Assembly: GCA_031553675.1 (NCBI GenBank) | Contig: JAVBLF010000108.1 | Location: forward strand, 1-16,493 | Origin: JAVBLF01 sp031553675 | Lineage (GTDB): Bacteria > Bacillota > Clostridia > Christensenellales > CALWSW01 | DNA length: 16,493 nt | Reading direction: 5' to 3' | Shown: positions 7,697 to 14,282 of the stretch, piece by piece | Position numbering within the stretch: position 1 is the first letter of the stretch | How the letters are laid out: the number at the start of each line of letters is the position of its first letter | Translations under genes and position numbers: made by a program | Notes under the pieces: generated by a model | The model's input: the letters and a program-made list of their open reading frames with translations, nothing else | Databases searched by the model: none | Told to the model about the DNA's origin: nothing

Positions 7697-8751
7697 CGGA
7701 TATCATGAGCAAGGTCAGAAAGGCGATCAACCGCTTTGGTCTGCCGCGCGTGATCATATTTGCATTCTTCATCACGCTTTGCATCTCGTCGGTCTTCCTG
7801 AATCTCAACACGGCCGACTTGCTCTCGAACACACTCGTCCGTTTCGGTGAATCGGGCATACTCGTTCTCGCCATGGTCACGGGCATCGCCTGCGGCATCG
7901 GCCTGAACTTCGGGATTTCGCTGGGCATCGTCGGCGGGCTCTTGGGGGCGCTCTTTTCCATCCAGATGCGTTTGTCCGGATGGGTGGGCTTCCTGGCCGC
8001 TGCGGTGATCGGCGTATCTTTCGCGATCGTTTTCGGCATCCTGTATGGCATGCTGCTCAACCGCGTTAAGGGATCGGAGATGACGGTCTGTACCTATGTG
8101 GGCTTTTCCGTCATTGCCGTCATGAACATCGGTTGGCTGCTCTTGCCCTTCAGCCACAATGCCATCCGCTTTGCGATCGGCCAGGGCGTCCGCAACACGG
8201 TCAGCCTGGACGATTTCTTCGGCAAAGTGCTCAACAACTTCTGGTCCTTCCACATCGGCGAGGTCGTGATTCCGACGGGATTGCTCCTCTTCTTGGGCCT
8301 GATGTGCTTTTTGCTCTTCCTGTTCATGCGCTCGAAGACCGGTATCGCCATGAGCGCCGTCGGCAACAACCCGACCTTTGCGAGAGCCAATGGCATCAGC
8401 GTCGACAAGATGCGCATCATCGGCACGGCGATCTCGACGGCGCTCGGCGCGCTGGGCATCATCGTCTACGCGCAGAGTTACGGTTTCTTGCAGTTCTACA
8501 ACGCGCCGATGTTCATGTCCTTTGCCTGTGTCGCGGCCATCTTGATCGGCGGCGCGACGGTCACGCGCGCGAAAGTATCGAACGTTTTGATCGGAACATT
8601 CATGTTCCAGGGGCTATTGGCGCTGGGTTTGCCCGTCGCGAACAAGATCGCGTCGGAATCCAACCTTTCGGAGGTCATGCGCCTGATCGTGTCGAACGGC
8701 ATCATCCTCTACGCGTTGACCAAGGCGAAAGGAGGCGAGGAACGTGAATAA
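7693..8751 (+). CDS. ABC transporter permease 1 (BPD_transp_2 / RbsC-like family)
   Basis: A 352-residue inner-membrane permease with about 8-10 hydrophobic helices, in the family of branched-chain amino acid, ribose and BMP-type permeases. The middle part carries the family's conserved cytoplasmic segment after a helix: MRSKTGIAMSAVGNNPTFARANGISVDKMRIIGTAIS (about residues 211-247), the coupling region that contacts the ATPase. It ends in a charged tail, KAKGGEERE. ATG overlaps the ATPase stop (ATGA), and the next permease start lies within its last codons, so the three genes are translationally coupled. It corresponds to permease 2 but lacks that protein's extra 140 residues. Substrate unknown. 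Confidence 0.9.
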   Translation: MTDIMSKVRKAINRFGLPRVIIFAFFITLCISSVFLNLNTADLLSNTLVRFGESGILVLAMVTGIACGIGLNFGISLGIVGGLLGALFSIQMRLSGWVGFLAAAVIGVSFAIVFGILYGMLLNRVKGSEMTVCTYVGFSVIAVMNIGWLLLPFSHNAIRFAIGQGVRNTVSLDDFFGKVLNNFWSFHIGEVVIPTGLLLFLGLMCFLLFLFMRSKTGIAMSAVGNNPTFARANGISVDKMRIIGTAISTALGALGIIVYAQSYGFLQFYNAPMFMSFACVAAILIGGATVTRAKVSNVLIGTFMFQGLLALGLPVANKIASESNLSEVMRLIVSNGIILYALTKAKGGEERE

Positions 8752-10222
8752 GCGGACACAAGGCATCATCAACAAGCTACTCGACAGCAAAGTGACGATC
8801 CTGTTTGTCGTGCTTTGCATCGTCGGCGTGCTCGCCTCGGGGCAAACCCCCGGCTACATCATGAACCAGGTGACCCAGCGCATCGGGCGAAACGCCTTTC
8901 TTGTGCTGGCGCTCCTGATCCCGATCCTCAGCGGATTGGGGCTGAACTTCGGCATGGTCATCGGCGCGATGGCCGCGCAAATCGCGATTTTCTTCGCAGT
9001 CTACTACGGCTGGACGGGATTGCCGGGCTTCTTTTTCTGCCTGCTCATTTCGACGCCGCTGGCCATGATTTTTGGCTACCTCATCGGCAAGCTCTTCAAC
9101 AGCATGCGCGGTTCGGAAATGATCGGCGGTTTAATCCTGGGTTACTTTTCCGACGGGATTTACCAGCTTTTCTTCCTCTTTTTGATCGGCACGCTCATTC
9201 CGCTCAAAAGCAAGCAGCTGATCATGTCGAACGGCGTGGGCGTCAAGAACACGATCGACCTCAAAGGCTCGCTCCGCTACGTGCTCGACGACATCCCAGG
9301 GCTGACGATGCTGCGCGTGATCGAATTCGCGTTTTACCTCGCGTTGGTGTTGATCGCGATCTACGTGATCTACCATCTCGCGACGAAAAAACCCCTGCCT
9401 TGGAAACGCGTCGCGATCGCCGCGGGCATGGCGATTCTCGTCTTCGCGCTGACCTTCGTGCCGGGCATTGAGAAGATGCTCTCGGGCGCGCACATCGCCA
9501 AAGCGAGCATGCTCACCCTCGTGGAGGTCTGCTTCTACGCGACGCTGATCGCGCTGGCGGCCTTCGTCGCTTACAGGCTACTCAGCAAAAAAGGCGTCGA
9601 CTGGAAGCGCATCGCGATCATCGCGGGAAGCGCGGTCGTGGTCTATTTGCTCACCTACATCGCGCCGATCGAGAAGATGCTGCGCGCGACGACGATCTCG
9701 GTCGTGCCTTACCTTTGCATCGCGTTGCTCTGCGTGCTGAACATGCTTCTGTTGCGCACGCGTCTCGGGCAAAACATGCGCACGGTCGGCCAAAACATCG
9801 AGGTGGCGAAGTCGGCCGGTCTGAACGTCAACCGCATCCGCATCATCGCCATCATCATGTCGACGGTGCTGGCTGCATGGGGGCAGCTCATCGCGCTCCA
9901 AGGCATCGGTACGGTCGCCACCTATGGCAGCCACACCAATGTCAGCCTCTACGCCATCGCGGCGCTCCTGGTCGGCGGTGCTTCGATCCATAAAGCGACG
10001 AATAAACAGGCGATACTCGGCGTATTCCTATTCCACACACTCTTCGTCGTGTCGCCGCTCGCCGGCAAGCAACTCTTTAACGACGCGCAGATCGGTGAGT
10101 ACTTCCGCGTATTTATCTGCTTCGGCGTCATCGCGCTTTCCCTGGCCATGCACGCCTGGAAGACGCAGATCAAGCCACGTTTTGGCAAACCCGCGGAAAC
10201 CGAACCCGCGAAGGCGGCTTAA
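8744..10222 (+). CDS. ABC transporter permease 2, enlarged by an internal duplication
   Basis: A 492-residue inner-membrane permease of the same BPD_transp_2-like family as its neighbour. The N-terminal half parallels permease 1 (ILSGLGLNFGMVIGAMAAQ, then MRGSEMIGG). The coupling segment LRTRLGQNMRTVGQNIEVAKSAGLNVNRIR lies at about residues 337-366. Between them is an insertion of two tandem units with a period of 67 residues: 189-246 and 256-313 align without gaps with 28 of 58 positions identical, including WKR near the middle and IEKML at the end. Each unit has two hydrophobic stretches. Start is GTG 8744, with AAAGGAGG about 9 nt upstream, overlapping the preceding gene by 8 nt. It is the last permease of the operon; a stem-loop and nagB follow. 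Confidence 0.9.
   Translation: MNKRTQGIINKLLDSKVTILFVVLCIVGVLASGQTPGYIMNQVTQRIGRNAFLVLALLIPILSGLGLNFGMVIGAMAAQIAIFFAVYYGWTGLPGFFFCLLISTPLAMIFGYLIGKLFNSMRGSEMIGGLILGYFSDGIYQLFFLFLIGTLIPLKSKQLIMSNGVGVKNTIDLKGSLRYVLDDIPGLTMLRVIEFAFYLALVLIAIYVIYHLATKKPLPWKRVAIAAGMAILVFALTFVPGIEKMLSGAHIAKASMLTLVEVCFYATLIALAAFVAYRLLSKKGVDWKRIAIIAGSAVVVYLLTYIAPIEKMLRATTISVVPYLCIALLCVLNMLLLRTRLGQNMRTVGQNIEVAKSAGLNVNRIRIIAIIMSTVLAAWGQLIALQGIGTVATYGSHTNVSLYAIAALLVGGASIHKATNKQAILGVFLFHTLFVVSPLAGKQLFNDAQIGEYFRVFICFGVIALSLAMHAWKTQIKPRFGKPAETEPAKAA
9308..9682 (+). repeat. Diverged tandem duplication inside permease 2
   Basis: Unit 1 is 9308-9481 and unit 2 is 9509-9682, with a 201-bp period that keeps the reading frame. 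The proteins KKPLPWKRVAIAAG...PGIEKML and KKGVDWKRIAIIAG...APIEKML are 18 of 32 identical in this half. The DNA has drifted considerably, so the duplication is old and both copies have been kept. Confidence 0.88.
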
Positions 10223-10238
10223 GCACAAAGCAACAAAA

Positions 10239-10272
10239 GAGCGCCTGTCGGGTCATATCCTGGCAGGCGCTC
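10239..10272 (+). other. Stem-loop between permease 2 and nagB
   Basis: GAGCGCCTG (10239-10247) pairs with CAGGCGCTC (10264-10272), and the inner bases TCGGG / CCTGG extend the stem to about 14 pairs including wobbles, closing on TCATAT. No T run follows, and the nagB ribosome site begins about 12 nt later. It may be an attenuator, a processing site or a weak terminator. Confidence 0.7.
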
Positions 10273-10297
10273 GTAGTGATTCAAAGGGAGGTATTTG

Positions 10298-11005
10298 ATG
10301 ATCAACGTACAAGTAGTTCGAGATGCCACGGTGATGAGCGCGCTGGCGGCCGATGTCATGGCAGCGGCGATCGTGCAGAACCCGAATGCCGTGCTGGGAC
10401 TCGCGACCGGTTCGACGCCGGTGGGTGCCTATGCCAAACTGATCGAGAAGCACAAGAATGACGGCCTGAGCTTTGAGCGCGTGCGTTCGTATAACCTCGA
10501 TGAATACGTGGGCTTGCACGGCAACGAGCCGCAAAGCTACCGCCGCTTCATGATGGAACACCTCTTCCAGCACGTCGACATCAAGAACGAGAACATCCAC
10601 GTGCCAAACGGCGCAACCAACGACCACATCCGCGAATGCCAGCAGTATGACCAGAAGATCGAGGCCGACGGCGGCATCGACTTGCAGCTCCTAGGCATCG
10701 GCAACAACGGGCACATTGGCTTTAACGAGCCGGATGACCATTTCACGCTGGCGACGCACTACGTCGAGATCGACGAGAGCACGCGCGAAGCCAACTCCCG
10801 CTTTTTCAACAACATCGACGAAGTCCCCAAAGCCGCGTTGACCGTCGGCATGGGCGCCATCATGCGGGCGCGCGCCGTGCTTCTGATCGCTTCGGCGGGC
10901 AAAGCCGACATCGTCGAAAAGGCGATCTACGGCCCTGTGACCCCGCAGGTACCGGCCTCGATCCTCCAGGTGCACCCGAACGTGACGGTCGTCTACGTCA
11001 AGTAG
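10298..11005 (+). CDS. nagB: Glucosamine-6-phosphate deaminase
   Basis: Converts glucosamine 6-phosphate to fructose 6-phosphate and ammonia in the cytoplasm, the last committed step of amino-sugar breakdown. At 235 residues it is the short Firmicutes form, lacking the C-terminal allosteric extension of the E. coli enzyme (266). Visible motifs: phosphate loop GLATGSTP (34-41), YNLDEYVGL with catalytic Asp68, and GIGNNGHIGFNEP (133-145) with His139 and Glu144. Position 137 is Asn where E. coli has Asp141; I believe Asn is common in this subgroup. The ATG at 10298 has AGGGAGG 6 nt upstream; a TTG one codon earlier is not needed. It lies 75 nt after permease 2 and may be partly cotranscribed with the ABC operon. 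It ends at a strong terminator. Confidence 0.94.
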   Translation: MINVQVVRDATVMSALAADVMAAAIVQNPNAVLGLATGSTPVGAYAKLIEKHKNDGLSFERVRSYNLDEYVGLHGNEPQSYRRFMMEHLFQHVDIKNENIHVPNGATNDHIRECQQYDQKIEADGGIDLQLLGIGNNGHIGFNEPDDHFTLATHYVEIDESTREANSRFFNNIDEVPKAALTVGMGAIMRARAVLLIASAGKADIVEKAIYGPVTPQVPASILQVHPNVTVVYVK

Positions 11006-11012
11006 GGGTACG

Positions 11013-11097
11013 CCTACTTTTTGAAAAAAGTAGGACAAAAACTTTCGCGCACCTGCGGTGCCCCCGAAAAAACCGCCACGATAAGGGCGGTTTTTTC
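11013..11097. repeat. Row of three hairpins after nagB, possibly a dispersed repeat
   Basis: Three stems follow one another: CCTACTTTTT/AAAAAGTAGG (11013-11034), GCACC-TGC-GGTGC (11049-11061) and the terminator stem at 11066-11097. The combination resembles intergenic repeat sequences I associate with several bacterial genomes, but dispersion cannot be tested in one window. Confidence 0.45.
11066..11097 (+). terminator. Terminator after nagB
   Basis: GAAAAAACCGCC (11066-11077) and GGCGGTTTTTTC (11086-11097) are perfectly complementary around an 8-nt loop, with six T on the plus strand. Its symmetry means it could also act on the minus strand. Confidence 0.9.
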
Positions 11098-11188
11098 GAT
11101 CTGCTTTTCTTCAGGATCCCGAGGGTGCGATGGTTGGTCATCTGAGTGTGGTCGGATTTTGCCGAAGCGATACTTCCCAATAGGGATT

Positions 11189-11234
11189 CTCAAGGGGCTT
11201 GCTCCTTGAGCGGGGCGAGGGGCAGAGCCTCTCG
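11189..11234. repeat. Two adjacent hairpins downstream of the DUF4430 gene
   Basis: CTCAAGG (11189-11195) / CCTTGAG (11204-11210) and CGAGGGGC (11216-11223) / GCCTCTCG (11227-11234, one wobble) form two stems just past the stop of the minus-strand lipoprotein. Neither has a T run on the minus strand, so terminator activity is doubtful. They may be a repeat element or an mRNA 3' end structure. Confidence 0.5.
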
Positions 11235-11245
11235 ATCAAAGGGCC

Positions 11246-11623
11246 TCAATGCAGATCCCACGCGATTTTGTCTCCGTTGCGCAGGGGGACGTCGGCGGCG
11301 ATGGCATTGCTTTCCGAACCGTTGACGGTGAGGTTCCAGCGTTTGTCGCCGGTCGCTGGGATGCCTTCGATCGATGTGACCTGGCCTTTGTCGTCGGCGA
11401 CGGCCTTGGCGGACTGGCTGGCCATGGCGTCGAGGAGCGAGGTGCCGTCGGGGACATTGAGCATGTAGTCGATGACGGTACCTGTGCCGTTGTCGGTCGA
11501 GACGCGCATGCTGACCGACACGATGACGGGGGTGGGTTCGGGTGTGGGGGCGGGAGCGGAGGGTGCGCAGGCCGCAAACAGGCAGACGAGCGCTGCGGAA
11601 GCAAAAGTAAAAAAGCGTTTCAT
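11246..11623 (-). CDS. Small lipoprotein with a DUF4430-like domain
   Basis: A 125-residue predicted lipoprotein. Residues 1-18 are a signal (MKRFF, then hydrophobic), with a lipobox-like LFAAC giving Cys19. A short Pro/Ala/Thr tether (about 20-32) follows. The rest resembles DUF4430 (transcobalamin-C-terminal-like): a beta-rich start (VSMRVSTDNGTGTV), NVPDGTSLLDAMAS, an Ile-Glu-Gly turn, WNLTVNGSESN and a final LRNGDKIAWDL. In this family the domain occurs on surface lipoproteins and in larger surface proteins, with few defined roles; a ligand such as a cobalamin-like compound would be speculation. A promoter lies just upstream, and GAGGT precedes the ATG. It sits 69 nt downstream of the SOD-like gene on the same strand. 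Confidence 0.8.
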   Translation of the reverse strand: MKRFFTFASAALVCLFAACAPSAPAPTPEPTPVIVSVSMRVSTDNGTGTVIDYMLNVPDGTSLLDAMASQSAKAVADDKGQVTSIEGIPATGDKRWNLTVNGSESNAIAADVPLRNGDKIAWDLH

Positions 11624-11660
11624 GCGTGACCTCGTTTGTCATTCGTAAGTGTGCGTTCCG

Positions 11661-11689
11661 ATCATACGGTATTTTGGCCTATGATGCAA
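11661..11689 (-). promoter_or_regulatory. Predicted SigA promoter for the DUF4430 lipoprotein
   Basis: Minus strand TTGCAT (11689-11684), 17 nt, TATGAT (11666-11661). It lies between the SOD-like stop and the lipoprotein ATG, so the lipoprotein can be transcribed separately. Confidence 0.65.
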
Positions 11690-11692
11690 GAC

Positions 11693-12448
11693 TCACTGCC
11701 GTTCGATTTCGCCGCAGCCGATGCGCGCGCCGGAATTGCCGGCGGGCTGTGAGTGGTAGTCGTCGGCGTTGGCGTGGATGATCACGGTGCGGCCCACGAC
11801 GTCGCGCGGGAGAAAACGATCGGTGTAGGTGCGGGCGAACGCTTCGCCGCGCTGGGAGGTGAGGAGAGCGGGAAGGTCGCCTGCGTGCATGGGATGAGGC
11901 TGTCGGCGGGGATTGAAGTGACCGCCTGCGTTTGCGAAGGCATTCATGCTGCTGCCGCTGCCGCAAACCTGGCCTTCATGGACGTGCATGGCGAAAAACC
12001 CCGATGGATTGTCTTCGACGGGCAAACCGTTGAGACGCACGGTGACGAGCGTCCCGTTGCGCCACGGGGTAAACTCGACGCTTCCGCGCAAAAGGGGAGC
12101 GGCATCGCTTCCTCGGATTTGGGCGATGGCGCCGCCTTGGTGGAGGGGTGGCGGGGGCGGTGGCATGGGTGGCCAAGGGCCTGGTGGAGGAGGCGGGGGT
12201 GGTGGCATAGGGGGACGAGGGCCGGGTGGGGGAGGTGGAGGTGGCGGCATGGGAGGCCGTGGGCCGGGTGGGGGCGACGGAGGTGGCGGCATGGGGGGCC
12301 ATGGGCCTGGTGGGGGCGGCATGAGCGGCGGCAATGCAGGCGGGGGCGGCGGCATCGAGGGGCGCATGGGCGGCATACGCTCCGATTCGCTGCTTTCGCT
12401 GCCGGTGGTGTACGGGTTGAGGGGATCGTCGGGCGTCCAATCCGCCAT
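11693..12448 (-). CDS. Cu/Zn superoxide dismutase-like protein with a proline-rich N-terminal repeat domain
   Basis: Residues about 105-251 form a Cu/Zn SOD domain, which converts superoxide to hydrogen peroxide and oxygen. Metal ligand positions are present: His155 and His157 (FAMHVHEG), His177 (GGHFNP), His185 and His188 (PHPMHAGDLP), Asp191 and His225 (VIIHANADD). Arg242 (SGARIGCG) matches the active-site Arg, and Cys162 and Cys245 could form the usual disulphide. Residues 1-31 are polar, without a signal peptide. Residues 32-101 are a run of Pro with four near-copies of a 14-residue unit ending in GPWPPM or GPRPPM. Start ATG 12448 has AAAGGA 9 nt upstream. The location (cytoplasm, spore coat or non-classical export) is unknown; a spore-coat role is only suggested by the tail type. 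Confidence 0.85.
   Translation of the reverse strand: MADWTPDDPLNPYTTGSESSESERMPPMRPSMPPPPPALPPLMPPPPGPWPPMPPPPSPPPGPRPPMPPPPPPPPGPRPPMPPPPPPPPGPWPPMPPPPPPLHQGGAIAQIRGSDAAPLLRGSVEFTPWRNGTLVTVRLNGLPVEDNPSGFFAMHVHEGQVCGSGSSMNAFANAGGHFNPRRQPHPMHAGDLPALLTSQRGEAFARTYTDRFLPRDVVGRTVIIHANADDYHSQPAGNSGARIGCGEIERQ
12157..12325. repeat. Coding tandem repeat of about 42 bp (polyproline units)
   Basis: On the plus strand G-rich units containing GGCATGGG and GGGCC-GGTGG recur about every 42 bp, four times. On the minus strand they encode PPPPPPPPGPxPPM. Copies differ in single bases and one is short, so unit number may vary between strains. Confidence 0.8.
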
Positions 12449-12541
12449 TGGGCATCATCCTTTCGTCAGCTCAAAGGAAGTTGAGAGCTATAACGAAATG
12501 TATGTGCCATCGCTTGGCCGCTATACCCTGTTAAAGCCATC

Positions 12542-12567
12542 AAAAAAGTGGCCAATCTGGCCACTTT
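12542..12567 (-). terminator. Terminator of the malic enzyme gene
   Basis: AAAGTGGCCA (12545-12554), loop ATC and TGGCCACTTT (12558-12567) form a perfect 10-bp stem. Read on the minus strand it ends in six T and lies about 45 nt after the malic enzyme stop. Confidence 0.88.
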
Positions 12568-12611
12568 GCGTTCGGTGAAGTTCTCGCGTGTCTTGCCGGA
12601 GTCGGGGAGCG

Positions 12612-13784
12612 CTAGATGCGGGCGACGCCCGATTTGCGCGCGGCTTCGGCGACAGCTTTGGCGACGGCGGGGCCGACGCGTTCGTCAAAAGCGGCGGGGA
12701 TGATGCATTCGGCGGAAAGTTCGTCGTCGGCGATCAGGTTGGCGAGGGCATAGGCGGCGGCGATCTTCATCTCGTCGTTGATGTCGCTGGCGCGGACATC
12801 GAGCGCACCGCGGAAGATGCCCGGGAAGGCGAGCACGTTGTTGATCTGGTTAGGGAAGTCGCTGCGCCCTGTGCCGACGACCGAAGCGCCTGCTTCTTTG
12901 GCGAGGTCGGGCATGATTTCGGGAACGGGGTTGGCCATCGGGAAGAGGATGGGATGGGGGGCCATGGTGCGCACCATGTCGGGCGTGACGGTGCCGGGGG
13001 CGGACACGCCAATGAAGACGTCGGCGCCTTGGAGGGCTTCTGCGATCGTGCCCTTGACCATTTTCTTGTTCGTGATTTTGGCCATCTCGGTCTTTTCGGA
13101 GTTGAGACCCTCGCGGCCTTCGTAGATGGCGCCCTTGCTGTCGCACATGACGACGTCCTCAAGGCCGAGCGCGATCAGCAGCTTGATGATCGCGATGCCG
13201 GCTGCGCCTGCACCGCTCGTGACGACGCGGATCTCGCCGAGTTTGCGTCCGGTGAGCTTCAGTGCGTTCATCATGGCGGCGAGCACGACGACGGCTGTGC
13301 CGTGCTGGTCGTCGTGGAAGATCGGGATGTCGCAGGTCTGTTTGAGCTTGCGCTCGATCTCAAAGCAGCGGGGCGCTGCGATGTCTTCAAGGTTGATGCC
13401 GCCGAAGCTTCCGGCGAGCAGGGTGACGGTTTTGACGATCGCATCGACGTCGTGCGTCCGGACGCAAAGGGGAATGGCATCGACATTGCCAAAGGCTTTG
13501 AATAGCACGCATTTGCCTTCCATGACGGGCATACCGGCTTCGGGGCCGATGTCGCCCAGGCCGAGGACGGCGGTGCCATCGGTGACGACGGCGACGAGGT
13601 TGCCGCGTCCGGTCAAAGTATAGCTCTTGTCGATGTCCTTTTGGATTTCGAGACAGGGTGCCGCAACGCCAGGCGTGTACGCAACCGACAGATCTTCTTT
13701 GGTTTTGACCGTCATTTTGGGTACGATGTCGAGTTTTCCTTTCCACTCGGCGTGCTTTTCGAGAGCGATTTTGGCGTAATCCAT
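12612..13784 (-). CDS. Malic enzyme (malate dehydrogenase, oxaloacetate-decarboxylating)
   Basis: Oxidatively decarboxylates malate to pyruvate with NAD(P)+ in the cytoplasm. The 390-residue length fits the short bacterial form without a phosphotransacetylase-like extension. Motifs: YTPGVA (36-41) with the catalytic Tyr, MEGKCVLFKAFG with the catalytic Lys region (about 88-99), the metal-binding NLEDI and FHDDQHGTA (156-164), and the dinucleotide loop SGAGAAGIA (190-198). NAD versus NADP use cannot be decided by eye. The start is set at 13784 because AGGAGGT directly abuts the ATG at 13790, leaving no room, while the second ATG lies 6-7 nt away. The upstream Rex-like operator suggests control by NADH/NAD+. 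It has its own terminator. Confidence 0.94.
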   Translation of the reverse strand: MDYAKIALEKHAEWKGKLDIVPKMTVKTKEDLSVAYTPGVAAPCLEIQKDIDKSYTLTGRGNLVAVVTDGTAVLGLGDIGPEAGMPVMEGKCVLFKAFGNVDAIPLCVRTHDVDAIVKTVTLLAGSFGGINLEDIAAPRCFEIERKLKQTCDIPIFHDDQHGTAVVVLAAMMNALKLTGRKLGEIRVVTSGAGAAGIAIIKLLIALGLEDVVMCDSKGAIYEGREGLNSEKTEMAKITNKKMVKGTIAEALQGADVFIGVSAPGTVTPDMVRTMAPHPILFPMANPVPEIMPDLAKEAGASVVGTGRSDFPNQINNVLAFPGIFRGALDVRASDINDEMKIAAAYALANLIADDELSAECIIPAAFDERVGPAVAKAVAEAARKSGVARI

Positions 13785-13891
13785 GACCATACCTCCTGCA
13801 AAAATATATCGGCGCGCAGATGCGTTTGCCGTCAGGGTGTTATCGCTTTGGGTCTGGTTTGCCTAGAGCAGGCGCGTGCGGGACCTCGAGA

Positions 13892-13909
13892 GTGTGAAAT
13901 GTTTCACAC
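13892..13909. promoter_or_regulatory. Rex-like operator upstream of malic enzyme
   Basis: GTGTGAAA-TG-TTTCACAC is a palindrome with perfect 8-bp arms. It agrees with the Firmicutes Rex consensus (TTGTGAAATATTTCACAA, from memory) except at the outermost base pair and one centre base. It also contains TGTGA-N6-TCACA, the CRP/FNR-class pattern. It begins about 13 nt downstream of the extended -10 element, where a bound repressor would block transcription. Confidence 0.65.
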
Positions 13910-13921
13910 CGCTTCACTTGC

Positions 13922-13930
13922 ATCATACCA
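13922..13930 (-). promoter_or_regulatory. Extended -10 promoter element for malic enzyme
   Basis: Read on the minus strand this is TGGTATGAT, a TGn extension with a good -10 hexamer. No convincing -35 lies 16-18 nt upstream, which is usual for extended -10 promoters. It predicts a start near 13915 and a leader of about 130 nt. Confidence 0.5.
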
Positions 13931-13987
13931 CTTGCACGTCGATGTGGATAGGGGGTTTGTTTGCCTGAAAAAAACCGAAAACGACGC

Positions 13988-14017
13988 TTGACAAGATACG
14001 CGTCTAGCCTTTATAAT
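13988..14017 (+). promoter_or_regulatory. Consensus promoter for tRNA-Leu
   Basis: A perfect TTGACA (13988-13993), 18 nt and a perfect TATAAT (14012-14017) lie about 40 nt before the tRNA. Confidence 0.9.
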
Positions 14018-14055
14018 TGATGAGGTTCGACACCTGCGGGACACGCAGAAAACAA

Positions 14056-14138
14056 GCGGTCATGGCGGAACTGGCAGACGCGCACGTTTGAGGGGCGTGT
14101 GGGCAACCATCCGGGTTCAAGTCCCGGTGACCGCACCA
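14056..14138 (+). tRNA. tRNA-Leu (anticodon GAG)
   Basis: The acceptor arms GCGGTCA (14056-14062) and TGACCGC (14128-14134) pair perfectly and the CCA end is encoded (14136-14138). The anticodon loop TTGAGGG has GAG at 14090-14092, reading CTC/CTT codons. A long variable arm follows, as expected in tRNA-Leu. The T arm is CCGGG-TTCAAGT-CCCGG. A perfect promoter and a terminator make it a single-tRNA transcription unit. It borders the recombinase island, but its 3' end is intact and not visibly duplicated. Confidence 0.97.
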
Positions 14139-14142
14139 TACA

Positions 14143-14179
14143 AGAGGCATTTCGGAAAACACCGGAAGCCTCTTTTTTT
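14143..14179 (+). terminator. Terminator of the tRNA-Leu gene
   Basis: AGAGGC (14143-14148) pairs with GCCTCT (14168-14173), with an inner TTTCGG/CCGGAA stem after one bulged A, followed by a run of T. It starts 5 nt after the tRNA. Confidence 0.9.
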
Positions 14180-14233
14180 GTGCATGGAGCGTTTGGGGAG
14201 AGTTTCGTAATCGGGTCGGTTTGGCCCTGATGC

Positions 14234-14274
14234 AAAAAAGCGGCCAGCGCGTCCGCACGGGGCGGGCGGCTGGC
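14234..14274 (-). terminator. Terminator of the recombinase gene
   Basis: On the minus strand GCCAGC (14274-14269) pairs with GCTGGC (14248-14243). The inner CGCCCGC/GCGGACG pairs with one mismatch, and the stem is soon followed by six T (14239-14234). It lies 8 nt after the recombinase stop. Confidence 0.82.
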
Positions 14275-14282
14275 TGTCGAGG

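Noticed and set aside
10222..10298. glmS-type ribozyme before nagB
   Set aside because: The gap is only 75 nt and holds one simple stem-loop, and the gene is the deaminase rather than the synthase.
11753..12578. Plus-strand Gly-rich frames opposite the SOD-like gene
   Set aside because: They are the complement of the proline repeat; the minus strand has the complete SOD motif set.
14056..14138. tRNA-Leu as the attachment site of the recombinase island
   Set aside because: No second copy of the tRNA 3' end is visible near 16000-16330, and large serine recombinases do not usually use tRNA ends.
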